Below are positions 25,897 to 34,454 of a DNA stretch of 64,000 nucleotides, piece by piece. Source of the stretch: Glaciecola blandensis (GTDB lineage Bacteria; Pseudomonadota; Gammaproteobacteria; Enterobacterales; Alteromonadaceae); the NCBI RefSeq assembly GCF_031846165.1, contig NZ_JAVRIE010000004.1, forward strand, positions 124,001 to 188,000. Reading direction: 5' to 3'. Below the pieces are notes generated by a model. The model had not been told where the DNA came from, searched no databases, and worked only from the letters and a program-made list of their open reading frames with translations. Each line of letters begins with the position of its first letter. Position 1 is the stretch's first letter. The translations under genes were made by a program, and so were the position numbers.

Positions 25897-27207
25897 TTGA
25901 CTATGATGCGCTATTTGAAATTCAGTTTGTTGACAGTAGCACTGTTATTCTTGCTACTGATTTTCTTGATATTGGATTTTAGCCCACAAGTACCTTATTC
26001 GGCTCATCGCCAAGTACAAAACGCAGATGAAGTGCACGACCTCATAAAGCAACTTCGGGCAAGCCTAAGAGGGCGATACACTCGTCAACAAATTGATATT
26101 TCTATTGGACAGGCTGACAGCCTTTTGGGCTTTGTTCAGCGTGCTCTACCTGAGGTTAGTAGTCAACTCTCATTATCGGACACATCTATTGAACTCGACA
26201 TTAGCTATCAGCTCCCGTCTTTGTTTCTTGGTAGTTATATCAATCTTACTATCCAAATTTTAGAAGGTGATGCGCTAGCAGTTGAACATGTCAAAGTCGG
26301 CAGTATTGGGATACCTGGCGACTGGGCGTTAGGTCTTGCAGAGTCACTTGTTAATACTTATACAAAAAGTGTCGTGGCCACTAGTGCTATCCAGCAAATT
26401 GAAAAAATCGATGTAAACCCTAACCAAGTGTCTGTCTATCTGCATCCGCTAGACACTCTATTGCGAGAACTGAAGAACATAAGAACTTCAAGTGGAGGAG
26501 ATGATAATCAACTTCTTCGAATAAAAACTGCGCACTACCTTCGATTCTTGGATGACTTGAGAGCATCTGATGTCGGCAAACAGGACACATCTTTAAGCTA
26601 TTACTTACAAGCACTCATGGCTGAAGCAAAGTCGATGACGAGTAGTGGTTTGGGAGATCAAGAAAATTCAGCAACTTTGGAAAACGAAGCTGCTATATTC
26701 GCCTTAGCAATCTTCGCAGGGAATCGACGTTTTGCAGCCGTAATTGGCGATATGTCATTCGCTATTGATAAGATACCAACCAGTCCTTATTCGCCGACTT
26801 TGGCAAGTCGGAAAGACCTTAGTTTACATTTCATATTTTCTGCAGCAATAAAGCTAATGTCTGAGCAGGGAATTAGTGTTGCTGTTGGTGAGTTTAAGGA
26901 GTTGATGGATAGAGGTGAGGGAGGTTCTGGCTATAGTTTTGTTGACTTAAGTGCTGATATGGCAGGCGCAAACTTTGCTGCACTAGCAGTCGATCCTAAA
27001 ACAGCCAGACAAATTCAAAATATTGTGTCACTTGAAAGTGCTGAAATGCTATTTTTCCCCTCAATAGATAATCTTGAAGAAGGCATGGGTAAAACAGAGT
27101 TCAAAACGAAATACACAGATGTTGAAAGTGACGAATACAAAAAGGTTGTCAACGAAATCAATCGCCGATTGGACACTTTACCTATCGGCAGAAGAGCATT
27201 CAATTAG
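25897..27207 (+). CDS. Membrane-anchored protein of unknown function downstream of parE
   Basis: 436 residues. One membrane segment near the N-terminus (about 6-29) and then a soluble, probably periplasmic region without motifs I recognise. Distinctive stretches are QIDISIGQADSLLGFVQRALP, LAIFAGNRRFAAVIGD and FVDLSADMAGANFAALAV. It follows parE by 17 bases and is likely cotranscribed. The TTG at 25897 has a well-spaced AAGG; ATG codons at 25903 and 25906 are alternatives. Two near-copies of the dispersed motif (GGACACATC at 26178 and 26583) lie inside. Its 3' end overlaps the convergent transposase gene by eight bases. Confidence 0.65.
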   Translation: MTMMRYLKFSLLTVALLFLLLIFLILDFSPQVPYSAHRQVQNADEVHDLIKQLRASLRGRYTRQQIDISIGQADSLLGFVQRALPEVSSQLSLSDTSIELDISYQLPSLFLGSYINLTIQILEGDALAVEHVKVGSIGIPGDWALGLAESLVNTYTKSVVATSAIQQIEKIDVNPNQVSVYLHPLDTLLRELKNIRTSSGGDDNQLLRIKTAHYLRFLDDLRASDVGKQDTSLSYYLQALMAEAKSMTSSGLGDQENSATLENEAAIFALAIFAGNRRFAAVIGDMSFAIDKIPTSPYSPTLASRKDLSLHFIFSAAIKLMSEQGISVAVGEFKELMDRGEGGSGYSFVDLSADMAGANFAALAVDPKTARQIQNIVSLESAEMLFFPSIDNLEEGMGKTEFKTKYTDVESDEYKKVVNEINRRLDTLPIGRRAFN

Positions 27208-28174
27208 TATTCAAAAACACCTCGTTCGCGGCACCCATTCCTCTTATTTTCGATAGATTGACGTGTTGCTTAAACTCAATTAATGCATCACTCGCTCCAA
27301 CCACATACCCAAATAATGATTCAAATTTGCTAGTGAGTTTTCTCCATTCAGTTGGTGCGAAGCCTAATTGTGACAACGGAAATTGAATTACTTTGTCATG
27401 CGGGGAATAAACCATCCCGGATGTCTCTGTGACGACTTGTATATAAGCCTTTAAATCCATAGGAATAGCGCGTGAATTGCTGCTTCTCTTGTCAGTTAGT
27501 GGTTTTAGTTGAGTGGGTTGCCAATGAGACTTAATTTGTAAAACGCGTTTTTGAATGCTCGTGTAGTGGGACTGTTCAAGTGAGCTTGCAATACCGGCGC
27601 GTATTGGGTTGAGATCGACATAAACCATGCAGGCTAGTAGTGCTCGCTCATCAAGTAATGCTTGTGATTTGTATCGTGACTCCCAAAACTTGCCGACACA
27701 ACCATCTTCTTTGTTTGCTTTGACGGCAATATATTGATTCAGATCTTTCATAAACGATGCGATGCTAAAAAGTTTTAAGCGAATAAACTCTATATCTCGA
27801 TAGACTTTTGATTTTTCGTCATTAGTAAGGGCCGACGTACCTTTGCACAGATAAGTAACTTGCAGTGGTGTTAGCTTATGAATAAGTGACCAGCGTCTCA
27901 ATATGGTTGTTCTATCTAAAGAATAAGCTAAGTTATCATCTACATGCAGAACAAAATGGGCATGGTTATGCATAATCGCATACGCACATATTTCAATCGT
28001 AAATGCTTTAGCTAGTCGAAAAAGCCGTGACTCTATCCACTTTCTTCGATGTTCATAGTTCTGTCCTGAAAACTTGTCAAAGCCACAAATTCTAGCTTGT
28101 CGAACACACCTAATCATACAATGATAATGCTTGGTTTGACTCAATATTATTTGTGCTTTCCGTGGTGTTGCCAT
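27200..28174 (-). CDS. REP-associated tyrosine (Y1/HUH) transposase, RAYT type
   Basis: 324 residues. The HUH metal-binding pair is H71-A-H73 in AIMHNHAHFVLHV, and the probable catalytic tyrosine is Y148 in MKDLNQYIAVKAN, followed by the conserved GKFWESRYKSQALL and YVDLNPIRAG. The N-terminus MATPRKAQI is typical of a branch common in marine gammaproteobacteria. Such single-copy, non-self-mobile relatives of IS200 TnpA act on short palindromic repeats. No terminal repeats or duplicated target is seen, and it overlaps the neighbouring gene end by eight bases. It appears intact. It is the natural candidate partner of the GGACACACC repeats, although the nearest exact copy is about 0.9 kb away. 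A near copy (GAACACACC, 28112-28120) lies inside its own 5' part. Confidence 0.88.
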   Translation of the reverse strand: MATPRKAQIILSQTKHYHCMIRCVRQARICGFDKFSGQNYEHRRKWIESRLFRLAKAFTIEICAYAIMHNHAHFVLHVDDNLAYSLDRTTILRRWSLIHKLTPLQVTYLCKGTSALTNDEKSKVYRDIEFIRLKLFSIASFMKDLNQYIAVKANKEDGCVGKFWESRYKSQALLDERALLACMVYVDLNPIRAGIASSLEQSHYTSIQKRVLQIKSHWQPTQLKPLTDKRSSNSRAIPMDLKAYIQVVTETSGMVYSPHDKVIQFPLSQLGFAPTEWRKLTSKFESLFGYVVGASDALIEFKQHVNLSKIRGMGAANEVFLNTN

Positions 28175-28297
28175 GGTGAAATCCTTTTCGTTGAAGGACT
28201 TATCTTATGGGTACTTTTAAGCGAAAAAAACTGAATGAAAGGCCAGTTTTAATTTAAACATATGATATATGACAGACAGCAGAGGCTTTGTGAGTAT

Positions 28298-28612
28298 TCA
28301 AATGGTTGACTTGAACTTCTCTAATGTCACTAATAAGGTTTGGATTTTTTTCACTATTCTAGGCAAAAGTTCGGTGTGATTACTTTTCTCACTCTCTAAG
28401 GCAGTAATTTCAATTGCTAACTCTTCAACATACGGTATGAATCTTTTACTGCGGCTAGAGAACTCACTATCATCGCCAAAAATGACGGTGAATTTACCTT
28501 TTCCATCTTTATTTAAAGTATCTAGTTGTTTATCTGCATCCAGAGCTTTGCGATATATGATTTGTAAGTTTTCTTTTAGTTTGTTGATGACTTCTTCCAC
28601 AGCGATCCTCAT
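28298..28612 (-). CDS. Small helical protein of unknown function, possibly PriC-like
   Basis: 104 residues, almost entirely helical and charged, with coiled-coil-like heptads. The central stretch from GKFTVIFGDDSEF to RFIPYVEELAIEI loosely recalls the N-terminal pattern of primosomal protein PriC (a Phe-rich short segment followed by a Pro-Tyr-Val-Glu-Glu helix). It is shorter than PriC, and the resemblance is weak. Start ATG at 28612, divergent from the small gene at 28710. No clear ribosome-binding site. Confidence 0.5.
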   Translation of the reverse strand: MRIAVEEVINKLKENLQIIYRKALDADKQLDTLNKDGKGKFTVIFGDDSEFSSRSKRFIPYVEELAIEITALESEKSNHTELLPRIVKKIQTLLVTLEKFKSTI

Positions 28613-28709
28613 TTGACACTAAAGTTTGGGCTACATTTGCCGATAACCCTTTAAAGTGCGCAATTCTGCACACTTTTGTTGATAGCTACAAGCAATAAAA
28701 GGAAATGGT

Positions 28710-28892
28710 ATGGATATTTCAGGTGTTAGTACCTCAGGTGTATCCGGTGCGTTGGAGATCAAATCTGCTCAATTAGCGAAAGATCGAATAGAGCAAGATG
28801 GTCAAGCAGCGCTTCAGCTGCTGGAGTCAGCTGACGTACCGACTCAATCAGCTAATTCAAATGTGGGCTCAATTATTAACACTTACGCATAA
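28710..28892 (+). CDS. YjfB-family small protein
   Basis: 60 residues. MDISGVSTSGVSGA, a helix ending in QAALQLLESA, and the tail NVGSIINTYA follow the pattern of YjfB-type proteins, sometimes labelled putative motility proteins in other bacteria. AAAGGA lies about eight bases before the ATG. The function is unproven, and no flagellar genes are in the window. The stop is ten bases before the end of the convergent epmB gene. Confidence 0.7.
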   Translation: MDISGVSTSGVSGALEIKSAQLAKDRIEQDGQAALQLLESADVPTQSANSNVGSIINTYA

Positions 28893-28901
28893 TAGTTGAC
28901 T

Positions 28902-29939
28902 TCATGGCTGAAGGTTGAGGTTAATTGGCGTTTTGCTGGGTTGTCCTCCTATTTCCCTAACAAGTTTTGGGACTAGGTAACCTGGCAATCGCTTTATCAT
29001 CCCAGACATAATTTTTACGGCTTCAGTTTCATCCACATCAAAATGGGACACACCTTTTACCTTGTCAACCAAATGCAAATAATAGGGTAAAACGCCAAAA
29101 TCGAACAATTTTCGATTCAACTCGACTTGAGTAACAACACTGTCATTTATCCCTTTTAGCAAAACGCTTTGATTTAGCAGCGTCACCCCCATCGACCTCA
29201 ATAGCGCGATATTCTCTTTTAATTCGGTGCTTAGTTCGTTCGCATGGTTGATATGAAACACAATTACCTTGTTGAGAGGTGTGTCCCTTAACCAACCTAA
29301 AAACGACGAATCAATCCGAGAAGGAATGACCACAGGTAGACGAGTATGAATCCTAAGCGTTTTAACATGCTCGATATGGCTTATTTGCTCTGATAGCCAA
29401 GCTAAATGTTCATTTGTCGCCATTAGTGGATCGCCACCAGAGAAAATTACTTCATCGATGTTACTATCATCTTCAATATATTTTAAAGATGCTAGCCATT
29501 GGGACTTATTCATCGCGTTCTCTTTATAAGGGAACTCCCTACGAAAGCAGTATCGACAATTAACTGCACAACCGGTCTTTACCAACAACAGTGCTCTATT
29601 TTTATACTTATGCAGTACACCTTTAGTTGAAGAACTCTGTTCGTTGAGAGGATCTGAAACAAACCCTGGTACATCAGCAAACTCGGCTCTCAATGGCAGC
29701 ACTTGTTTTAGAAGCGGATCATTAAAGTTGCCCTTTGCCATTAATGATGCGAAGTGCCGTGGGACTCTCATCGGAAAAAGCTTTCTCGCATCGTTATGCT
29801 GAGTCGCTATTTTGGTGTCAATTTCCAAGTACTGGAGTAACGATTCCAATGTTGTGAATGACATTGACAATTCTTTTTGCCAGTTTGACTCTACAGATGT
29901 CATATTTTTAGGTATTATTTGGTTCACAAAAATGCTCAT
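28902..29939 (-). CDS. epmB: EF-P beta-lysylation protein EpmB (lysine 2,3-aminomutase family)
   Basis: 345 residues. The radical-SAM cluster motif CAVNCRYCFR (CxxxCxxC), the PLP lysine region near PKLVREIGGQPSKTP and SGGDPLM are present. It converts lysine to beta-lysine for attachment to elongation factor P. Divergent from efp with only 21 bases between start codons, so their promoters must overlap or lie in the neighbour. Two motif copies inside encode RDTPL and KGVSHF at positions that do not appear to lengthen the protein relative to the family. Confidence 0.93.
   Translation of the reverse strand: MSIFVNQIIPKNMTSVESNWQKELSMSFTTLESLLQYLEIDTKIATQHNDARKLFPMRVPRHFASLMAKGNFNDPLLKQVLPLRAEFADVPGFVSDPLNEQSSSTKGVLHKYKNRALLLVKTGCAVNCRYCFRREFPYKENAMNKSQWLASLKYIEDDSNIDEVIFSGGDPLMATNEHLAWLSEQISHIEHVKTLRIHTRLPVVIPSRIDSSFLGWLRDTPLNKVIVFHINHANELSTELKENIALLRSMGVTLLNQSVLLKGINDSVVTQVELNRKLFDFGVLPYYLHLVDKVKGVSHFDVDETEAVKIMSGMIKRLPGYLVPKLVREIGGQPSKTPINLNLQP
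29043..29290. repeat. Inverted motif pair inside epmB
   Basis: Cores GGACACACC at 29047-29055 and GGTGTGTCC at 29278-29286, facing inward. On the gene strand they encode KGVSHF and RDTPL. Confidence 0.95.
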
Positions 29940-29960
29940 AACGTAAATTTTAGAGGAATC

Positions 29961-30530
29961 ATGGCTAATTTCAGCACAAATGAGTTCAAAGCGGGTCTTA
30001 AGATAATGCTCGACGGCGAACCTTGCAACATTCTTGAGAACGAATATGTTAAACCTGGCAAAGGACAGGCTTTTAACCGAGTCAGAATTCGTAAACTTAT
30101 TTCTAATAAAGTTTTGGAAAAAACCTTCCGTTCTGGTGAGTCGGTAGAGGGTGCAGATGTTCTTGATGTTGAACTTTCGTATTTGTACTCAGATGGTGAA
30201 TTTTGGCACTTCATGAATAACGAAACATTTGAACAAATAGCAGCCGATGAGAAAGCATTGGGTGATAGTATCAAGTGGTTGGTTGAGAACGATGATTGTA
30301 CGATTACTCTTTGGAACGGCACCCCCATTTCAGTGACTCCACCGAATTTTGTGGAGTTGGAAATTACTGAAACAGACCCAGGTTTGAAGGGTGATACCGC
30401 TGGAACCGGCGGCAAACCGGCAACACTATCTACTGGAGCGGTTGTTAGAGTTCCTCTTTTTGTGCAAACAGGAGAAGTGATAAAAGTCGATACTAGAAGT
30501 GGCGAGTATGCCTCCAGGGCACAAAAATAA
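29961..30530 (+). CDS. efp: Elongation factor P
   Basis: 189 residues. EF-P rescues ribosomes stalled on polyproline. The modified lysine is K34 in YVKPGKGQAF, matching the beta-lysylated residue of E. coli, and the modifying enzymes epmB and epmA flank the gene. Three OB/KOW domains are complete, ending RSGEYASRA. Start ATG 29961 with AGAGGA five bases upstream. A terminator follows. Confidence 0.97.
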   Translation: MANFSTNEFKAGLKIMLDGEPCNILENEYVKPGKGQAFNRVRIRKLISNKVLEKTFRSGESVEGADVLDVELSYLYSDGEFWHFMNNETFEQIAADEKALGDSIKWLVENDDCTITLWNGTPISVTPPNFVELEITETDPGLKGDTAGTGGKPATLSTGAVVRVPLFVQTGEVIKVDTRSGEYASRAQK

Positions 30531-30538
30531 AGCTAACT

Positions 30539-30567
30539 TAAAGGGGCACATCGATGTCCCTTTTTTA
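30539..30567 (+). terminator. Terminator after efp
   Basis: The stem AAGGGGCA / TGTCCCTT (one G-T wobble) with loop CATCGA is followed by six T residues. It lies between efp and epmA and may reduce readthrough into epmA. Confidence 0.75.
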
Positions 30568-30583
30568 TAGTTGAATAAATATT

Positions 30584-31582
30584 ATGCAGCAACAAGCTAA
30601 TTGGCAGCCTAGTGCAACTATTCAAAACGTAGTTTTGAAAAATACTATATTGGCAAAAATTCGAGGCTACTTTGAGTCGGAAGGAGTGTTAGAGGTCGAC
30701 ACCCCTGTTTTATCTAAGTCGACAGTGACAGATCTACATTTAGATGCATTAGAGACGATTCATACAAACCCCTTGTCAGTTAAACGGACACACCTTTTTC
30801 TGCAAACTTCACCAGAATATTATATGAAGCGGCTACTTTGCGCTGGGTTTCCAAGTATTTTCCAGATTGCCAAGTGTTTTCGTGATGATGAAGTTGGCAG
30901 GTACCACAGCCCTGAGTTTTTAATGTTAGAGTGGTATCGACTTGATTTCTGTATGCAAGAACTGATTGACGATGTGATGGAAGTGCTTCGACTGACTCTC
31001 AATGTTGAAGGTTATCAGCAGATTACCTATGCCTCTTTATTTGAAAAGCATCTCAATATTGATATAACAGGTGTGTCCTGTTTAGAGTTGCAGGCTGCAT
31101 GCTCAAAATATGGCTTCGAAGATATTGTCAGTAAACTAAACAACAGCCAAAACCAGAGTTCTGATATAGATCTGATGCTCCAACTCTTATTCTGCGAACT
31201 TATTGAACCGCTAATTGGTAAAGATAGTCCAGTTGTCGTTACACATTTTCCAGCTAGTCAGGCATCTTTGGCGGCATTGAATGTAGATAATCCAATCTTT
31301 GCAGAGCGGTTCGAGGTGTATTATCGGGGGGTTGAATTAGCCAATGGTTTTGAAGAGCTCGGTGATCATGATGAATTGCGTGAACGCTTTAACAGCGATA
31401 ATAAACTCAGGGAGATAAACTCTAAAAAGCAAAAGCCACTTGACGAAAAGTTTCTTCAGGCTATGGAGGCTGGACTACCGTCTTGTTCTGGCGTTGCGCT
31501 TGGATTGGACAGATTGCTTATGATAGCCGCAAACAGCGAGCACATCAGAGAAGTACAATCTTTTTCTTTTGACGCTTGGTAG
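30584..31582 (+). CDS. epmA: EF-P--(R)-beta-lysine ligase EpmA
   Basis: 332 residues, a lysyl-tRNA-synthetase-like catalytic domain without the anticodon-binding part. Class II motifs: motif 2 FRDDEVGRYHSPEFLMLEWYR, then HFPASQASLA, ERFEVYYRGVELANGF, and motif 3 GVALGLDRLLM. It adenylates beta-lysine and attaches it to K34 of EF-P. Two motif copies inside encode KRTHLF and TGVSCL, again without obvious inserted residues. Confidence 0.95.
   Translation: MQQQANWQPSATIQNVVLKNTILAKIRGYFESEGVLEVDTPVLSKSTVTDLHLDALETIHTNPLSVKRTHLFLQTSPEYYMKRLLCAGFPSIFQIAKCFRDDEVGRYHSPEFLMLEWYRLDFCMQELIDDVMEVLRLTLNVEGYQQITYASLFEKHLNIDITGVSCLELQAACSKYGFEDIVSKLNNSQNQSSDIDLMLQLLFCELIEPLIGKDSPVVVTHFPASQASLAALNVDNPIFAERFEVYYRGVELANGFEELGDHDELRERFNSDNKLREINSKKQKPLDEKFLQAMEAGLPSCSGVALGLDRLLMIAANSEHIREVQSFSFDAW
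30782..31081. repeat. Inverted motif pair inside epmA
   Basis: Cores GGACACACC at 30786-30794 and GGTGTGTCC at 31070-31078, facing inward, as in epmB next door. Confidence 0.95.
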
Positions 31583-31609
31583 ACCGGTAAATAAAACGGA
31601 GAGGCCCAT

Positions 31610-32230
31610 TTGAATAAGCTAATCGATTGGTTTGATGAGATTTGCCCCGAAACTATCGTTTTGGGCTATGGGAGTTTGATGAACCAGTCTAGCCGTGAAA
31701 CCTATAATAATATCAATTCTTTTTGTTTGCCTGTAAAAGTTCATGGTTGGAAACGAGAGTGGGTCACTCGCTCTGTAGCAGAGCAGCAGACATATGTAGG
31801 TGCAATTCAGGCCCAGAATAGTGTAATCAATGCCCAAGCTGTACCCTCAGTGATAGATCAAATGTTATTAAAGAGAGAAGTAGACTATCGGTTTGTTGAA
31901 ATCCAGCCAGACAGCGTCCAGTTCACTAAAGAGGTGTGTCCCGAAATCCGGCAAAAGATAAATAATAGCAATATTTACATCTGTGAAAGCCTCTTAATCG
32001 AAGCGCCAACGAAAAAGTTTCCTGTCTACCAGAGTTACTTAGATACATGCCTCGCTGGCTGTATTGAAGTGGGAGGTGAAATGGAAGCGACAGCATTTAT
32101 GCGGAGTACATCGGGTTGGCCAAGTTTCGGTGTAATTGATGACAGGGCAGCGCCTAGGTACCCGAGAGTAGGTCATATTTCAAAAGATAGCTATGAAATT
32201 ATTGATAGTGTGCTCTCAGAATATGAATAA
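31610..32230 (+). CDS. Gamma-glutamylcyclotransferase-like protein
   Basis: 206 residues. VLGYGSLMNQSSR near residue 17 is the glycine-rich YGSL loop of the gamma-glutamylcyclotransferase (AIG2-like) fold, and VKVHGWKREW fits the next strand. The family cyclises gamma-glutamyl groups, but a catalytic Glu is not obvious to me, so the substrate is open. The start is TTG at 31610 with a strong GGAGAGG five bases upstream. One motif copy at 31933-31941 reads EVCPE. The stop overlaps the next gene by eight bases. Confidence 0.65.
   Translation: MNKLIDWFDEICPETIVLGYGSLMNQSSRETYNNINSFCLPVKVHGWKREWVTRSVAEQQTYVGAIQAQNSVINAQAVPSVIDQMLLKREVDYRFVEIQPDSVQFTKEVCPEIRQKINNSNIYICESLLIEAPTKKFPVYQSYLDTCLAGCIEVGGEMEATAFMRSTSGWPSFGVIDDRAAPRYPRVGHISKDSYEIIDSVLSEYE
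31929..31945. repeat. Motif copy inside the cyclotransferase-like gene
   Basis: Core GGTGTGTCC at 31933-31941, read in the third frame as EVCPE. Confidence 0.93.
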
Positions 32231-32759
32231 ACTAAGCTCAGAGCGTTACCTTTATAGAGATGCATTGATTGATGATGCTGGTTTTTTTCTTACTCTCTTA
32301 AATGATGAGAATTGGCTACGATTCATTGGTGACCGAAATGTGCAAACGTTGCTTGATGCTGAAGGCTTTATCGTAAATCAAGTTAAGCCAATGTACTCCA
32401 GTTATGGGCTAGGAATGAAGGTTATTTGTAATAAGCAAACTGGTGAGCGTCTAGGGTTAATAGGCTTGTTAAAACGAGACTATTTAGATTCCATTGATTT
32501 GGGGTATGCGCTATTGCAGTCAGCTAGGGGAAAAGGAGTGATTGCTGAATCGGTTCCCTTATTTACCAATGTTGCTTTCAAGGAAATTGAGTCGACGAAA
32601 CTTTATGCGACGGTTGATCCAGATAATTGCGCTTCTATTCGAATTTTACAGAAGAATCATTTTTGTTTAGCACCTAATCCGGAAGCCTTTGCCGATTTAC
32701 CCTGTGGCATCATGCTTTATGTTAGATATAGAAATGAACATGATGCTTGTAAGACGTAA
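32223..32759 (+). CDS. GNAT acetyltransferase (RimJ/RimL type)
   Basis: 178 residues. The pattern of an N-terminal substrate region, LGLIGLLKRDYLDSIDLGYALL, the acetyl-CoA loop SARGKGVIAESVPL and the closing CASIRILQKNHF is typical of ribosomal-protein and small-molecule N-acetyltransferases. The substrate is unknown. The ATG at 32223 overlaps the preceding stop by eight bases, indicating translational coupling. Confidence 0.82.
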   Translation: MNKLSSERYLYRDALIDDAGFFLTLLNDENWLRFIGDRNVQTLLDAEGFIVNQVKPMYSSYGLGMKVICNKQTGERLGLIGLLKRDYLDSIDLGYALLQSARGKGVIAESVPLFTNVAFKEIESTKLYATVDPDNCASIRILQKNHFCLAPNPEAFADLPCGIMLYVRYRNEHDACKT

Positions 32760-32773
32760 TTACGGTCGTATAT

Positions 32774-32793
32774 AAAATAGGTGTGTCCAATTT
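32774..32793. repeat. Motif copy after the acetyltransferase gene
   Basis: Core GGTGTGTCC at 32780-32788 in AAATAGGTGTGTCCAATTT, the full consensus, just before the terminator. Confidence 0.95.
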
Positions 32794-32803
32794 ATGGAAG
32801 GTC

Positions 32804-32833
32804 AAAAAGACCTTCATAAGCGAAGGTCTTTTC
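32804..32833. terminator. Terminator between convergent acetyltransferase and aldehyde dehydrogenase genes
   Basis: The stem AAGACCTTC / GAAGGTCTT has loop ATAAGC and A/T runs on both sides. An overlapping alternative stem GAAGGTC / GACCTTC starts eleven bases upstream. Confidence 0.8.
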
Positions 32834-32849
32834 ACATGCATTATTCACT

Positions 32850-34286
32850 TTACTGCGGTGTTCTTATTACCATTAAACGAATTTCAGTCATATCCTCGAT
32901 AGCAAATTTAATGCCCTCACGACCAAGTCCCGATTCTTTAACTCCGCCATAAGGCATATTATCAACTCGCCAACTTGGAACATCGCCTATAACGACACCG
33001 CCAACATCCAACTCGTCCCACGCTTTGTGAGCTTTATAGATATCTCTGGTGAAAATACCTGCTTGTAAGCCGAATTGACTGTTATTAACTAATGCTAAAG
33101 CTTCCTCGAAATCGTTAAATGAACTAATAATTGACACTGGTCCGAACGCTTCTTCAGAATTTACATCGCTACCGATAGGAGCGTCCTCTAGCAGTGTGGC
33201 TTGAAGCATCAAGCCCTCTCTTTTTCCACCACATAATAGTTTGGCACCATCTTCAATCGCGCTATTAATCCAGCCTTCCAAACGTTTTGCTTCTGACTCA
33301 GAAATCATGGGTCCGATGAAAGTATCTTCATTTAAGGGATCGCCATGAACTAAATTGGCAACCTTATCTTGATACTTCGATTTAAACTCGGCATAAATTG
33401 ATTCATGAATGAAAATACGTTGAACACTAATGCAACTTTGCCCCGATTGATAGTAGGCACCAAAAACAATACGCTCGATTGCGTCATCGATATCAGCATC
33501 ATGGTCGACAATACACCCTGCATTTCCCCCTAGCTCAAGGATTACTGGCTTTTTACCTGCTTTTGCTTTGAGTTGCCAACCTACATCTGGCGAACCGGTA
33601 AAGCTCAGAAGCTTGAATCTATCGTCTGTGGTAAATAAATCTGCGCCATCACGACTGCACGGTAGAATTGAAAAAGCACCTTCGGGTAAATCTGTCTCAG
33701 CTAACACTTCCCCAATGATGAGTGCTCCTATCGGCGTTCTGCTCGCTGGTTTGAGTACGAATGAACACCCAGCCGCAATGGCGGGAGCTATTTTGTGCGC
33801 AGCAAGATTAAGTGGGAAGTTGAATGGAGAAATAAATGAACATGGGCCAATAGGCACTTTTTTATATTGACCTTGATAGCCTTTCGCCCGCTCAGTAATT
33901 TCTAAATTCATGACCTCGCCAGAAATCCTAACTGATTCCTCAGCTGCTATTTTGAAGGTATCTATTAATCGAGTGACCTCGCCACGCGCGTCTTTAATCG
34001 GCTTACCAGCCTCAATGCAAAGGGCGTAAGCTAACTCATCAAAGCGTTCCCTAAACCGTGTCACACAATGCTCAAGGATCTGTTGTCGCTTGTATGCTGG
34101 CATTTTATTTAGAGCAGGTTGACTGGCTTCAGCGGCTTCTATTGCTTTATCAATGACTTTCGCATCGGCAAGTGCTATTTGCGTCGCTACTTCACCAGTA
34201 TATTTATTGGTTACATCAAGATCTTTGTTCGCAAATACCGCTTTGTTTGCGAGGTAATATGGGTACTGCTTAGCTAGTTTATTCAT
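32850..34286 (-). CDS. NAD(P)-dependent aldehyde dehydrogenase
   Basis: 478 residues. The conserved Glu lies in LELGGNAG and the catalytic Cys in SGQSCISVQR; SPFNFPLNL and the nucleotide motif FTGSPDVG are present. It oxidises an aldehyde to an acid (or acyl product); the substrate is not readable from sequence. It lies downstream of an acetolactate synthase-like gene on the same strand, separated by a 168-base gap filled with motif copies, so cotranscription is uncertain. Confidence 0.88.
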   Translation of the reverse strand: MNKLAKQYPYYLANKAVFANKDLDVTNKYTGEVATQIALADAKVIDKAIEAAEASQPALNKMPAYKRQQILEHCVTRFRERFDELAYALCIEAGKPIKDARGEVTRLIDTFKIAAEESVRISGEVMNLEITERAKGYQGQYKKVPIGPCSFISPFNFPLNLAAHKIAPAIAAGCSFVLKPASRTPIGALIIGEVLAETDLPEGAFSILPCSRDGADLFTTDDRFKLLSFTGSPDVGWQLKAKAGKKPVILELGGNAGCIVDHDADIDDAIERIVFGAYYQSGQSCISVQRIFIHESIYAEFKSKYQDKVANLVHGDPLNEDTFIGPMISESEAKRLEGWINSAIEDGAKLLCGGKREGLMLQATLLEDAPIGSDVNSEEAFGPVSIISSFNDFEEALALVNNSQFGLQAGIFTRDIYKAHKAWDELDVGGVVIGDVPSWRVDNMPYGGVKESGLGREGIKFAIEDMTEIRLMVIRTPQ

Positions 34287-34299
34287 TTTGTCTCCTCCT

Positions 34300-34440
34300 A
34301 AAGGGACACACCTATTTGGGTGTTTGCTCGGCTATCTGGCGTTCGTGGTCATTAGTAGCTTTAGTTCGCAGCGAAATAGGTGTGTCCCTTTACGCTCAAC
34401 TTGCACAAACGCCTTAGCTTAAAAAGGTGTGTCCGATTTA
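34300..34440. repeat. Cluster of three motif copies between acetolactate synthase and aldehyde dehydrogenase genes
   Basis: Cores at 34304-34312 (GGACACACC), 34379-34387 and 34426-34434 (GGTGTGTCC). The first two form an inward-facing pair. This cluster occupies nearly the whole intergenic gap. Confidence 0.95.
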
Positions 34441-34454
34441 AATCAACGATACTA

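Noticed and set aside
27200..28174. A complete IS200/IS605 insertion sequence
   Set aside because: No TnpB or terminal hairpins were seen, and the gene overlaps the neighbouring stop codon rather than interrupting a gene.
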